Assembly (NCBI GenBank): GCA_947650365.1
Contig: OX393549.1
Span: 36,265,335 to 36,329,334, forward strand
Direction: 5' to 3'
DNA length: 64,000 bases
Source of the DNA: Chamaelirium japonicum
Lineage: Eukaryota > Streptophyta > Magnoliopsida > Liliales > Melanthiaceae
How positions within the stretch are numbered: position 1 is the stretch's first letter; each line of letters starts with the position of its first letter. Under the pieces are notes generated by a model. It was not told the origin of the DNA and ran no database searches. It saw only the letters and a list, made by a program, of their open reading frames with translations. Below are positions 1-11,971 of the stretch, in pieces. Made by a program: the position numbers and the translations under genes.

Positions 1-92
1 AAACACTATAGGCACCAATAGTCGGTCTAGCCCAAGAAAATCAATCTGCTGAGGCTCGGCTAGGGAGATCACTTCGAAGGAATCCACAGCAG

Positions 93-2412
93 TGTTAGAA
101 TTGGTGAGGTCTACAGCTAGTAAAAACATATAGTTTAGCTATGTATGGTTGATAGTATAAGATTGCATCTTGGTACGTACCTTAGTACGTGTTTTGATTA
201 CTAAATAGAGAGTCATGGCTACATGGTAATCCACTTGAGTGTGAGACTTAAGGGCCTAGTCCCATGTAACCTAAATAAGTTCGCAGCTCTAATTAGGGTT
301 GGTCGCCTTATCAGGATAAGCTGTTAGGATGACAGAGTGTGGGTGACTCCACCACAGTCATTACCAGGCACAATGTCTGTGGCCGAACAAAATCAATACG
401 GTGCATAGATTGGTGAGCAGACACCGGTGCACTAAGCCGTGTTTCTGCTTAGGGTAAAACGGTCCTAAATCCTGAGGAACCATGTCTAGTGGACTAACTA
501 GTTATGTGGTGCTTTGGCGCATCAATGTGTGAGGATCCGGATGTAGTGATCCAAAACCACAGTGTACTGGGTTACCCAGCTGGCGTTGCATCAGCGTGTT
601 ACTCCTGCAGACTATCCACACCTCTAATAGGAGGTGCGTTCCTTGGTCTGACCTACGTCATATTAAACCCTGGCCAGGTGGTCATCAGTTGGACTGGTGA
701 CGGATCTAGTTGCTCGTCAGAGTAATCGGAGGTACGATGTATGTGGTCAACTTGAAAGGAATCGAGTCATATGAGAACTCGAGTCTGATGATATTCTCCA
801 CCACTCGAGTTGCATCATGGCACTAGATGGAGAGACAGCGGGTTTACCATACTAAGCGGAGAGCAGGGGTATAATGGAGAACGTAGTAAGTCCAGGGGAA
901 TTGGAGTGCAGCCTGCATCGCACTCTTGGTGGTTACGCAGGTTAACTCAGACTCAGAGGATCGATGGTATACTAGGGTAGTGTGTCGATCGAGTCTGAGT
1001 TGGAAGCCATGAACCCTGGTCCCTGAAGGTTCCACCTTATCCACATTGTGTATAGTCCTTGTACCATCTCCTCGAAACACATAACACAGTTAGAGGAAGC
1101 GAGAAGTCCAAGCCAACGCTCCGTGAGTGCTTCGCACTAGTGCACGATAGATGCGTAGCTACGTGTGTGCACTAAGAGAAAACCCTAGGTTAGTGTAGAG
1201 ACGCATGTAGCAATTCCTTGCCATAAGTGGACTTTGCCATATGGGTGCAATGCACCGTGATATGTTGCGAGTTGATTAGTTGACTTCACTAGGGGCACCC
1301 TACGGGAACCTCAGAGAATAGTGAAATCACTGGTGCACGTCACTTATGTGTGCCTTACAAAATCTCGTATACGAGGAATGGTCAACTAGTGACATAAGGG
1401 CGTTTTGATCATACCATGCGCTACTATGCACTAGGTGGGTCGGCCCTAAGTATTGGAAGATTGGTCAAGGCCGGCTCCATTGGTTTCAGGAGGTTGTTGC
1501 CTCCAATAATGAGGCCGGTCATGAGGCACAGAAAATGGGTTGATTTTGACCGTTTTCAAAACCAAGGAAAAGATAGAGATAAATGAGAGATATATAGGGA
1601 GAGATTTGAATTAGTTGAACCTTATCCATACTAGCCTCATTAATAAGGATAGGGCAGCCCTATATAAGAGTAATGGAGGAGAGGGGGGTCGGTGATGACA
1701 AGTCTTAGGGCCGGCCATGCCATAGGGAAACCCTAGCCGCCCCCTCTCCTCTCTTCTCTTCTTCTCTCTCGTATCTCTCTCCCTCGCTTGCGCCATTGGA
1801 TGGTGACTCGTCTTCCTCACGTAGAATTTCATAGAAGGAGAAGGCTCGTCGGATGAAAGCACTCAGAGATCCATTGACGAGGTGCCGTGCATCGTGCGAG
1901 ATCGGGTGAACTAGAAGGCATCTCCCGTAAGCTTTTGATGTCCAGAATCTGCACAGCAAATCAGTGATGTTTCTGCTATTTTGGAAGTTACAGAAGTTCA
2001 AACAAGGTAAAACTTATTGCAAAAGTTACGTTTCGAAGTTCTCTACCTGCAATCCAAATTTCAACCCAATCCGAGTTCGGACCAGAAAGTTATGGCCATT
2101 GCACCAAAGTTATATCAAGCAGATCCGAGCTCGTCTCCATCGATAAAAAAGAAACTTGTCGTGGTGAAAGAATCCGCACGCTGGTATGATCTCTAACATG
2201 TAGATCTAGCATAGATAGAACATGCATGCATGCTAGATTGTTCTTTCCCGTTAGTTTGATGTTAGGGGTTCGCGTAGTTGCCATGCTAGATTCATACACT
2301 CACGTGTAGATCGTTTCGATGAAAATTTTGATATATAACACACACCGCTCACGGTCTTCGGACCTACACTTTGCTTCAGCTACGGGCCTTTACCATGGAT
2401 TTACATCCCTCA
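93..2412 (+). repeat. 5' LTR of the copia element
   Basis: It starts with TGTTAG at 93 and ends with CA at 2411-2412, three bases before the primer site. At about 2320 bp it is long for a copia LTR. Only its first ~317 bp are preserved in the 3' LTR. It contains a TATA-like box at 1661 followed by a CT-rich leader (1735-1800). The short ORFs inside it resemble nothing known to me and are treated as noise. Confidence 0.8.
1661..1668 (+). promoter_or_regulatory. TATA box in copia LTR
   Basis: TATATAAG lies about 750 bp before the LTR end and is followed within 80-140 bp by a pyrimidine-rich stretch typical of plant 5' leaders. It is the best candidate for the LTR promoter. Placement is by motif only. 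Confidence 0.45.
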
Positions 2413-2414
2413 AT

Positions 2415-2426
2415 TGGTATCAGAGC
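2415..2426 (+). other. Primer binding site (initiator Met tRNA)
   Basis: TGGTATCAGAGC directly follows the 5' LTR. This is the standard plant LTR-retrotransposon site complementary to the 3' end of initiator tRNA-Met, and it fixes the LTR end at 2412. Confidence 0.85.
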
Positions 2427-4534
2427 ATGCTAGTGGTGTACGTTTCATATTTTTCATGAAACCGTCATGTGCGTGCATGAATGGTATGTACTGCCATCAG
2501 GGTTCTACGAGTAGATCATGCATAGTATATATTATGTGTTCTATAAATTTTTCTTGCAGGGTGCCACTTCTAAAATTTAATCTGGATATGTTATTGTTAG
2601 CTACTGGGGGTTGGACCCCGTATTAGCGAATATTGTCTGGATGTGTTTTCTTCTGTGTGTGGATAAGTTTTAGAGCCATAGTCGGGCAAGTGGTGGAGGT
2701 TTACCACCCTTGATTCCTAGGCCTTTTACTAGGCTTGTTTTTTCTTTTCTTTCTAGGAAATTGTGTACGAGCGAGGACTTGCTCGAAGTGTACTAGAACT
2801 TTTTCAGTTACAGATTGAAAAGGAGGACTTGCTACGGAGTTTCACCACCAGGAGGACGAGCAGAACCTTGGAGGATGATGGCGATTCGATGAAGCGTACA
2901 CGATGACGACAAAGGGCAGAAAGCGTCAGGAGATTGTATACAGAGACTTGCACCTGATCGAGAAATCTTGCGAAGGAGACAGAGAGCCTGCGCTGTGCTA
3001 GTCAGGTTCAGGGGTCGAACCCTGAACTTGATTTAGTTGTGTGGTTATTTCTTTCACTAGTTCTTCATGTTTCAGTAAAGAACCCCGATGCGATAATTTA
3101 ATTATCTGTGTTAGAGGGATGTCCTTTTCCCCTCGGGTCCTAGCAACCTTATTAGGATAGGATCCCACTAATAACACCTATTATTTAATTGATCGTTGAT
3201 GATAGTGTGAATTTCTGATATTTGGTTATGCCACCATTAGGTCAATTCCCGATTAGTCGAGTGTGCCTATTTGGCCAGCATCGAAACCTAAAATGAGTTG
3301 GAATTCTACTATGACATCAATGTTCAAATTTATAAGTGAGACGCCATAGTAGTCAGAGGCCTTTTCTGTCAGTCTGACCTTAGGCTAGGCTTTAGGGCAT
3401 TAGCGTGATAGCCAGGTTTGCAGAGCATCAATGTTCTTGGGATATGTAATATGACCCTTGAGTGGAGAAATCCACTTAAGGCAAGGACTATGATATTCTA
3501 AGATCGATTAATGCTAAGCGAAAGGCTTTAAACGCTAGTGAGAGTATGGTATGACCAGGGTCTAGTATATAGGTTGTTGTGACCTTAGTATACACTCATA
3601 CTTGTATAAAATAACCCTCAAATTGAATAAGGGATACAAGAGAGGACTTTTAGAGATCCCCTGATCTCCACAGCCAATCACTTCGTGCTCGGGAAGGAGG
3701 GCATAACTCAACAACCCCCTCGGGTGAGAGCTGTGTTTTTTTATGCCAAGCAACTTAGTGATCTCCTTCAGGATATGGCGATTACGGCGCCAAGGGTTTA
3801 GGCTTTACTCACCCTCGTGGGGGCCGTTTGAACTTCTGTTCCGTAATTGCATAGGCTTGTAGTTAAGCATCTGAAGTACACATGAGGTATTCATTGCGAA
3901 GACAATGGTGATCATGTGGTACTGGCCAAAAGATAACCATGGTTCATCAAAATCCTTAGTTGATAGATTTGGATAGGGTCATGGGAAAGATCCATGTAAG
4001 TAGAAGACCTGCACACTGCCCCCTTGGACATGTGTAGCCGATTCCGAGCTAGATCTTATATACATGGTTAAATTAATCCATAGAGGTGTCTTCGCTGTGA
4101 GGGTAACGCTGATATTTGGATATAATTAGCTTGTTTTAAAAATCCATAAAATAAGTTTTCCTGCATTTATTTTCATTCAACCATATAGTTCCCCTATCCG
4201 CTATCCTATAAGAAAACCAATTATCGGGTCTCTAACTACGTAGAGCGGAAGCGATATATTTAGCTTATGCTTAGGGTAGTAAACATACATAGGCTTGCAA
4301 TCTAAATATTCATGTACTAGACCTAACGGGTCCAGATATCACTAGGGCATATGACAACTAGCGAGAGTTTGAGTAGATGTGCAAGTTCTGTGTCTTAGCA
4401 GACTTGCGGACAACTCTTTAGAAGCGAGTCAAAGATATGCCGGGTCTTCTCTAATAAAGTTTTACTTGCATAAGATATCTGAAAGGCAAAGTCGGTAGAC
4501 TCTGCCTTCCACCAAGATACTTATCGGTACCAAG
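2427..4534 (+). other. Copia internal leader, no gene seen
   Basis: About 2.1 kb between primer site and the first recognisable Gag fragment. No frame with convincing similarity to a known domain was found. It may be an extended leader or decayed filler. Confidence 0.4.
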
Positions 4535-4759
4535 ATGTTTGAGGGTATGCTTGTTCGAGAACACATACTTGAGTTCCAGATCGAACTAGATTCCAAAGAC
4601 ATGGTGCCAGATAGCGAGGTGATGGAAGATGTCTGTCTTGCATCCTTGTCTAGAACCTTCGAAGGCGCTATCAGAGACTTTAGCTTTAACAAGTTAGAGA
4701 TGCTAAACGCAGAACTTCTAAGGAGATTTCCAAGAGACAAAGGATGGGATCAAGATTAA
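4535..4759 (+). pseudogene. Gag fragment (copia UBN2-like)
   Basis: The 74-residue frame contains the series VREHILEFQIELDSKD followed by hydrophobic LSRTFEGAIRDF. This resembles the copia Gag region in which a 'V.EHVLKM...L..LG' helix precedes 'LP.SY..F'. It sits where Gag should be, after the primer site and before RT. It ends in a stop and is not followed by a zinc knuckle that I can read. Assignment rests on pattern memory, not on a search. Confidence 0.5.
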
Positions 4760-6539
4760 AGGTAACACCTTTAGTGCTTAACCTAGGTCTTCTTTAGAAG
4801 AACCTAAGAGAGTAACTTATAAGAGAGTGAGAACTATTCTAGTGCAGAAACTGATGTAGACTCCTAAGTCTGGTAACACCCAGGACGAAAGTATTTCTGC
4901 TGTAACAAGAATAGGGGGTATTTGAAGATTGATTATGGCCTGAGGGTGTTAGGAGTTAAGTCATTATTTAGTAGTAGCTCTTTTGCCTCTTGCAATATAG
5001 ACTTTGTATCTACAGAGATTCAAGGAAAGCAAAAGGCTACTTTATGGTGAAGTGATCCTAACATAGGTACTGATCCTATAAGTCACTGCAGATGCTGTCA
5101 GATATATTATCTTAGTCTTTTCAAAATAAGGATTTTGATCTTTAGAGATTTCGTTTATTTCCTCCTCGATAAATGAAGTTTTTAGTTTTAGACAGCACCG
5201 TAGGTGTGTATCTTAAACTGAATAGATAGCTTCATTACTAGAGAAATAGATCAGAATAATCTCTTTATATTTAATCCTAATTCGGAAATAGATTTCATGA
5301 CAGCTACAACGTCTAATTTAAATTTATCTAAATCCTTCGGAGAATCTATCCCATTTGTGACCCCTCTAATTTAGATATTTTACCTCAGATAAATTTAGAG
5401 GTAACAAAAGGCCGAGTTTCTGTTCACAGATTCATCAGAGATCCTTCTAACCTATGAGTGTAATTTGGAAGGCAGAATAACTAAAAGGGTCACTAAGGTA
5501 TTGGTATTAGTTAATTTTGACATCTATGGTTCCAAGAGTGTCTAGACGATAAGAGACTCTTCCATTTAATCGAAGGAGTAAGTCACTATCGGACGAGTTC
5601 CATAGGGTCCTGAGGGAGCATGGGATTGTCTCCCAGTTAAATGCTCCAAGGATAACACTTTAGAATAAAGTCTCCGAGAGAAGGAATCGGACTCTGTTTG
5701 ACATGGTCCGTAGTATGATGAATATTGTCAAGTTTACTACCCACCTTCTGGTGGGGTTGTACCTTAAAATAGTAGTTTATATCTGAAACTATCTCTCATC
5801 TAGATCAGTGCCTCAGACCTATAGAGAGCTATGGTCTAAGCGAAAGCTCACACTATAGTGTCTCGAGAAATAGTGTTGTCCTATACTTGTGTGAAAGGAC
5901 AAAAGGGATGAGATGGAGATGAAGTTTCAAGTATATCTGTTTGTAGGTTATCCTTAGGAGGCATAAGGTAGACTGTTCTATGATCTTGAGGATTAAAAGA
6001 CAATTATTTCTATGAATACCATCTACCTAGACTAGGATTATATTATAGACCATAAGTTTACCGGTAAGATAGTTCTGCGTGAACTATTGGGTACCGGTAG
6101 AGAGTGCGCATCTAAAAAACGTAGTGGGAGTAGATGATACAGAAACTAATATACCAGGTACTATCGAAATGATTCACTTTTGTACCACCACCACTACCTC
6201 GTCGTTGTGGGACGATCAGAGTTCCTGATAGATACTATGGAGAAACTTCGATAGTTAATCCAGAGTTTCAAGAGGATAATCCCTAGAGCTACGAAGAAGT
6301 AGAGGGAGCTTCCGACAGCTCTAACTGATAAAAGACCATGGAGGCAAGCTTGCATCAATGTCCCTTGGAATAGTCTTGACACTTATAGCACTATCACCCT
6401 TCGGGGTGTAGGAGGTGTATAAGAAGAGCACCCGGTTAAGACTTAAGTAGCTAGATTAGTTACCAAATGAGAAGGGATTGACTATGTCAAAACCATCTCA
6501 CTGGTAATTATGCCTAAGTCTATTTCGGATCCTTTTAAT
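4760..6539 (+). pseudogene. Degenerate protease/integrase region of copia element
   Basis: By position this interval should hold protease and integrase. All three plus frames are broken every few tens of codons and I could not identify the catalytic motifs. It is listed so the reader knows the interval is internal retrotransposon sequence rather than an empty intergenic region. Confidence 0.35.
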
Positions 6540-7608
6540 CCATCGCAGCCCATTATAGTTGGGAGATCTGGTTGATGGATGTCAAGATAGTTATTTTCTA
6601 ATGAGAATTTGGAAAGGATATATGGATGATGTAACCCCAGGCTGTGTCAGTAGGTTAGGAAGAGATGGAATACAAGTTGCAAAGATCCATTTATGGACTG
6701 ATGCAAGCATCTAGGTTGGAATATTTATTTTGATCAAGGGAATCCGCTCACACGGATTTGATCAGAATGAGGATAAACTAAGTGGGTACAATAAAGGTAA
6801 AAAAGCTACAAGGGTGTACGTAGTACTTTACGTTAACGATATCCTACTGATTAAAAATGATATAAGAATATTGTTTACGGTAAAGGTTTGTAGTCATCAT
6901 AATTCGATGTGAAAGACCCTAGTGAGGCAAGTTATGCTCTGGGAATCAAGGTAACTCGAGATAACCAGAGCAAGGTTCTCTGGCTGTCATAGGCTACGCA
7001 TGAAGATAAGATTCTAGCCAGATTTGTTTTACGAGGCTAGATATCTATTGCGCAGCAAGATTCATGGGTCGGTTTCAGTCGAACCCGGGTCCAGATCACA
7101 GGACTAAAGTGAAGGATATACTCAGAAGTCCTTATCGACTGAGGATTGTGAGTTAGCTTGCACTTCACAAGTCCATATATCGATTGGATGCACATAGTCT
7201 GACTTTGGTGTCAGATGTGCATTCCAGAGAATCGATTTCATGAATTGTTTTTATCTTGGGATTAGAAGCGGTAGTTGGTAGAGTGTGAAGCTATTGCATC
7301 ATAGACTCTACCACAGAGACTGAGCACGTTGTTGCATGTGAGGTAGTCTAATAAGTGGTATGGCTCAGGAAGTTTTTGGAGAACCAGGGATGCATACCAG
7401 ATGCTCAGTTATCTCTTGTGACAACAGAAGAGTGGTAAACATGGTCCAAAGAGCCAAGGCACCACCGTTAGGAAAAATCCATCAAGTACAAACTCCACTT
7501 GATCTGACAGTTATAAGAGAAAATACAAGTAGCGATACTGAGGTGGAATCTACAGATAATATTGCCAATTCCTTTAGGGAATTCCTGCAAAGGCTTTTGG
7601 GCAGCATG
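6540..7608 (+). pseudogene. Copia reverse transcriptase and RNase H remnant
   Basis: The peptide VYVVLYVNDILLIKND (around 6810-6860) is the copia RT catalytic block. The usual YVDD aspartate pair is changed to VND. Just upstream, around 6685-6780, the sequence reads as the canonical 'SIYGL.QAS..WN..FD..I.S.GF.QN.DE' segment with stops. The last part (7360-7608) contains SCDNRRVV and a C-terminal 'K.IHQVQTPLDLTVIRE' stretch, matching the RNase H 'CDN..A' and terminal motifs. Multiple frameshifts and stops make it non-functional. Confidence 0.8.
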
Positions 7609-7650
7609 TAGAAGCTACAGAGCTCAACATTGTTATTTTTCGTTAGACCT

Positions 7651-7660
7651 AGCGGGAGAT
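7651..7660 (+). other. Polypurine tract
   Basis: AGCGGGAGAT lies immediately before TGTTAG, matching the copia pattern 'GTGGGAGAT-TGTT'. It marks the start of the 3' LTR at 7661. Confidence 0.75.
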
Positions 7661-7976
7661 TGTTAGAATTTGTGAGGTCTACAGCTCGTAAAAACCTATA
7701 GTTTAGCTATGTATGGTTGATAGTATAAGATTGCATCTTGGTACATACCTTAATACATGTTCTGATTACAGAATAGAGAGTCATGGCTACATGGTAATCC
7801 ACTTGAGTGAGAGACTCAAGGGAATGATCCCATGTAACCTAAATAAGTTCACAGCTCTAATTAGGATTGGTCGCTTTATCCGGATAAGTTGTTGGGATGA
7901 TAGAGCGTAGGTGTCTCCACCACGATCATTATCAGGCACAGTGTCTGTGGCCGAACGGAACCAACACGGTGTATAG
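7661..7976 (+). repeat. 3' LTR of the copia element, truncated
   Basis: It aligns with 93-409 with scattered substitutions. Similarity stops abruptly after the GTATAG at 7971-7976, leaving only about 316 of 2320 bp. Confidence 0.8.
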
Positions 7977-8901
7977 GGCTTGGAAAGGGCTTCGATTTGG
8001 TACCAAGAACGTCCAAATCGGATGAAAAATGAGAAAGATATGGGGTTTTGAAGTTGTAGGGTCTTAACGGGTCTGTTATTGTTAACGGGTTGGATCCGAA
8101 TTCAACTCGAGTTCAGCACTTAAGTGCGCAATAACAACTATAAAGGTTGTGAATTTGAGGACTGTAGGATGGGGATCAAAGGGTTGTGGTGGAGGAGTGA
8201 ATTGGGAAAAAGGAAAGGACTAAAGGGTAAAAAAAAAAATAGGGCTTTTGTTTTGTTTGTTTTGTTGGCAGATAGGGAGGGAAGAAAGGAGGCGGCGGCT
8301 GCAACTGGTAGCAAAAGGGGTGGCAGCAGTTGTAGCAAGCAGCATAGCAGGTAGTTTTTTTTTTCCTTCTTTCTTTCCTTCTTCTTTTTCTTCCCTTTTC
8401 TTCTATTCTATCTTTTCCTTTTTCTTCCTTTCCTTCTTCTTTTTCTTCTTATTTCCTTTTCTTTTCTTTTTTTCCTATTTTGTCTTCACAGATCTGCAAC
8501 AGATCTGTGGGGTTTTTTGTTTTTTTGGCTGCGGGGTGTGCGGGAGCACATAACAGAGGTGGTAGTTTAGCGAGTGGAGCGAGAGGAAGGGGGCAGCCTG
8601 CAGTGGACGGGCAGGCGGCAAAGGAGAAGGGTTCGTAAGTGGCTTGCGGTGGTTGCGGGGGCGAGCAACGGGGTGGATAGTGGTTGAAGGAGGTATCATT
8701 TCTCTTCTTTTTTTTTTCCTCTCAATAGATCTGATCTCTCTTTTTTTTTTTCAACATATCTGATCTCCTTTTTTTTTGTTGGGATTATAGGGCGACGTAC
8801 CAGAAGAAGATGACGAATCGACGAGGATGGTGACGATGACGATGGACGATGGTGATCGAAGTGAAGATCGTTCGTGGTACGGAAACGCCACGAAGCCCAG
8901 A
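7977..8901. other. Unassigned stretch with pyrimidine tract
   Basis: No recognisable gene. It holds a T/C-rich tract at about 8353-8478 and homopolymer T runs near 8707-8780. Read on the minus strand, 8700-8901 directly follows the primer site of the adjacent LTR and looks like the start of that element's internal leader. The remainder could be the rest of it or unrelated filler. Confidence 0.35.
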
Positions 8902-8913
8902 GCTCTGATACCA
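8902..8913 (-). other. Primer binding site next to LTR A
   Basis: The reverse complement reads TGGTATCAGAGC, immediately after the minus-strand end (TGCATCA) of LTR A. It sets the orientation of that LTR. Confidence 0.75.
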
Positions 8914-8916
8914 ACT

Positions 8917-9317
8917 TGATGCAGGCGCACGTCGTCGAAGAGCGATAGATAGATGTGGTGTAATCTTTTTGTATTTTCTTTGTAAAAGGATAACTAGTGA
9001 TACGGAATCACCGAGAGGGGAGTGACGGAGGGGATAAGAACCGTGACAAAGAAGAAAAAATTAGAAGCTTAGATGAGAGGGGGCCTGAAATCCATGATAT
9101 GTTTTTCAATGGTTACAATAGGGCCTTTAAATAGGTTAAATGAAAAAATAAAGATGACAATAAATTTAAAAGCCAATAATTATCCTAACAACTTGCCTAA
9201 AATAACGATCTCAAATCTAAAAAGATTCTAAAAGATATCATAAGATACATCCTGCCTTATTCATCTATGGTAGGCTAGGATGGGCCAACGGGCTTGGGCC
9301 CAAGTCGGATCACATCA
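8917..9317 (-). repeat. LTR A of a TRIM-like element
   Basis: About 400 bp bounded by TGATG and CATCA. It matches 9760-10241 over nearly its full length, with internal insertions in the second copy. On the minus strand it runs TGATGTGATC... to ...GCATCA and is followed by a primer site, so it is a 5'-type LTR. No polypurine-tract partner was seen on its left. Confidence 0.75.
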
Positions 9318-9329
9318 TTTTGTGATTCG

Positions 9330-9756
9330 ACTCTGATACCATTTTGTAACATCCACCCCAACACACAAGATTTTATCCACTTTGTCCGTGCCCGCATGAG
9401 AACTTCCTATGGAGGTCACCTATCCTAGTACTATTCTCGCCCGAGCACGCTTAACTACGGAGTTCTTACGAAATCCGTAGCGGTGCATGGTTATAAAATG
9501 CGTCTTCTATGTTTGGGAGGGAAAATTATATAAGTAGCTCAGGATCTCGTTCTCTCCAGACGATGTGGGGCTAACTCGTGGCCTTGTACACCATATCTCA
9601 CCTCACTTCATCCATCTTGGCATCCCAGCCTTAGGAGTCTTAGCTCTTGGTTATTGGCCTATTAGATCTTGGTCATCACAATCCACCCCCTTAGGGCTAC
9701 ACGTCCTTGTGTAGGGTTAGACCCTTCCATTGCGAGGAGAATCGGCTCTGATACCA
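9330..9756 (-). mobile_element. Cassandra LTR with internal segment, flanked by two primer sites
   Basis: The LTR at 9345-9680 runs on the minus strand from TGTGATGACC to GATGTTACA. It contains a 5S rRNA-derived block: plus-strand 9408-9500 reads as the complement of the 5S internal promoter (AGTTAAGCGTGCTCGGGCG, then TAGTACTAGGATAGGTGACC). A primer-site motif lies on each side (9745-9756 and 9330-9341). This is the hallmark of Cassandra TRIM elements. The expected second Cassandra LTR is replaced on both sides by a different LTR (A and B). Confidence 0.8.
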
Positions 9757-9759
9757 ACT

Positions 9760-10241
9760 TGATGCGGGCGTCGTCGTTGAAGAGCAATAGATAGAGGCGG
9801 TGTAATCTTTTTGTATTTTCTTTGTAAAATGATAACTAGTGATACAGAATTACCGAGAAGGGAGTGGTGGAGGGGGTAAGAACCGTGGCAGAAAATAAAA
9901 GATTAGAAGCTTAGATAAGAGGGGCCCTGAAATCTATCAGGATACAAGGTAGGGGACTCAAATCCATGAGCCAACGAAGGCATCTACCATCAATTTTCAT
10001 TCATCATAATCTATTTTTCAATTATTACAATGGGGCCTTTAAATAGGCTAGAAGAAAGGATAAAGATGGTAACAAATTTAAAAGCCAATAATTATCCTAA
10101 CAATTTGTCTAAAATAAAGATCTCAAATCTAAAAAGATTTTCAAAGATATCATAAGATACATCATGCCTTATTCATTCATGGCAGGCTAGGATGGGCCTT
10201 TGGGTGGGCCAACGGGCTTGGGCCCAAGTCGGATCACATCA
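9760..10241 (-). repeat. LTR B of a TRIM-like element
   Basis: 482 bp, TGATG...CATCA, the longer relative of LTR A. It is followed on the minus strand by TTGGTATCAGAGCC and then by Cassandra internal sequence. Its right edge at 10241 abuts the MULE transposase in mid-coding sequence, which is where the MULE was cut. Confidence 0.75.
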
Positions 10242-10242
10242 G

Positions 10243-11529
10243 ATAGCTATTCAGAAGCTAAGAGGATCATATAAGGATTCATATGCTATTCCTCTTGCAT
10301 ATTGTCAAGAGCTTGAGAAACAAAATGCAGGAATAATTACAAAATTTTACTTGAAAATGGACGGTTTAAATACTTCTTTATGGCCATCGATCAATTTATA
10401 AGAACTATTCGAAGAGGGTTGTTAAGACCAGTAATAGCTATTGATGGGTCACATCTAAAAAAAAGTACAACGGGACACTATTTATTGCAACAACCTTGGA
10501 TGGTGCAAATTACATTTTTCTTATTGCGCTTGGGGTTGGAGAATCAAAGAACAACAATAGCTAGAATTGGTTTTTGACACAATTAAGAGCTGCTTTGGGA
10601 CCTCTTGAGGATCTAATAATTATATCAGATCAACACAAGGATTTAATATCTCAGGTGCCTTTAGTCTTTCCAGATGCATATCATGGTTATTGTGTGTTTC
10701 ATATATCACATAATATGTATGCAAAATTCAAACAAATAAGACTTTATCCATACTTCTACACTGCTACAAAGACAATAAGGGCAAACACATATACAAGAGC
10801 AATGACAACCATGAGAGACCTGAACAAAAATGCATACAAATAGTTTAGTGAAATTCAGAAAGAAAGATTGACGACAACTTATTTTTCACGGAGAAGGTAC
10901 AATATCATTACAATCAATTCTTCTGAAAGTTATAATAGCGTGTTAAAAGAAGTTCGAGAGTATCCTATCACCATGCTAATTGAGGAGTTTTGATTGAAGG
11001 TCCAAAGCCTTTAGTTCAAATGTAGAAATGTTGTATCAATGATGGTAACAAAACTGACCACATGGGCAGAGAATGAGTTGGCAAAGATATAGAGAAAACT
11101 CATAACACATCTTGTTATCCAATTAATATAAACGAATATATGTTCAGATCTTTAGAGCAGCAGGATTATGTTGTGTTAAGTAAGGGACAATGCAATTGTC
11201 GTAAATTTGACGTAATGACAATGCCATGTGCTCATGCTTTAGTTGGAATTGCACAGTATAAGATGGATCCCTATTTCTATTGTGCATATTATTATAGCAT
11301 AGATTTTTATCGATTGGCATATGGAGAGTCTATCTACCCAGTTACCAACAAAAGTCAGTGGGTGATACAGATTGAAAAAGAATATGACAAGATATTATCA
11401 CTAGCTATGAAGAATCCAGTAGGGAAGCAAAAAAAGAAGCGAATACTATCTCAAGGAGAAGAATGCAAGACCGTTAAGTGTGAAGATGCAAATGTACCGG
11501 TCATAATAGAAAGTCATGTAACTTTCTAA
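10243..11529 (+). pseudogene. MULE transposase, 5'-truncated and frameshifted
   Basis: Four collinear fragments in changing frames. The first (10243-10401) holds IQKLRGSYKDSYAIPLAYC, the region before the catalytic domain. The second contains PVIAIDGSHLK, with the first catalytic Asp. The third contains LIIISDQHKDL, with the second Asp, followed by FPDAYHGYCVFHIS. The fourth (11140-11529) has CNCRKFDVMTMPCAHAL, a CxC...CxH SWIM zinc finger. These are the ordered landmarks of MuDR-type DDE transposases. The N-terminus is missing and there are at least two frameshifts and several stops, including TAG at 10844. Inactive. Confidence 0.9.
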
Positions 11530-11659
11530 TTCCATGAGGTAAAAGCTAACACTTTTTATAAGGATCCCCTCAGCTAGTCTAATGTACTCAGTTTCTATAA
11601 TTTAGTCATATGTTAATGTTTTGTATTATATTTTAGCACAATTATTAGTTATTACATGT

Positions 11660-11850
11660 TAAAGGGCACCGGTGCTTATAATAAAGGGCTCCGACACCTA
11701 TAATAACAAACACCAATGCCTATAATAAAGGGCGCCAGCGCATATAACACAAGGCGTCGATTCCCATAACATAGGGTGCTGGCGCCCATAACACTTAGCG
11801 TCGACGCCTATAAAACAAAGCGTCGATGCCTATATCAAAGAGAGCCTACT
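11660..11850 (+). repeat. MULE-specific GC-rich short tandem repeat, block 1
   Basis: Irregular 18-24 bp units such as GGCACCGGTGC, GGCGCCAGCGC and GGCGTCGATTCC separated by 'ataataaag'-like spacers. The same motif appears at 12711-12915, 35041-35110, 36294-36440 and 37540-37660. Confidence 0.65.
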
Positions 11851-11971
11851 CCCATAATTATAATTAATACAACCCTCAATCAGGGATACTCATAAATAAA
11901 TATAAATAATACAACTCTTAATCAATTCAAGATACCAAATAAAGCTATTATAATTATAATTAATATAACTT

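Larger units (their letters stand above)
93..7976 (+). mobile_element. Decayed Ty1/copia LTR retrotransposon
   Basis: The stretch at 93 (TGTTAGAAT...) recurs at 7661 with about 300 bp of close similarity, which defines two LTRs in direct orientation. A TGGTATCAGAGC primer site follows the first LTR and a GGGAGAT polypurine end precedes the second. Between them are recognisable fragments of copia Gag, reverse transcriptase and RNase H, in that order, all on the plus strand and full of stops and frame breaks. The 3' LTR is cut off at about 7976, so the element was truncated after insertion. No target duplication can be tested for that reason. Confidence 0.85.

Noticed and set aside
844-2001. 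Short ORFs in the copia 5' LTR
   Set aside because: Low length, no similarity recognised, and located in untranslated LTR sequence.
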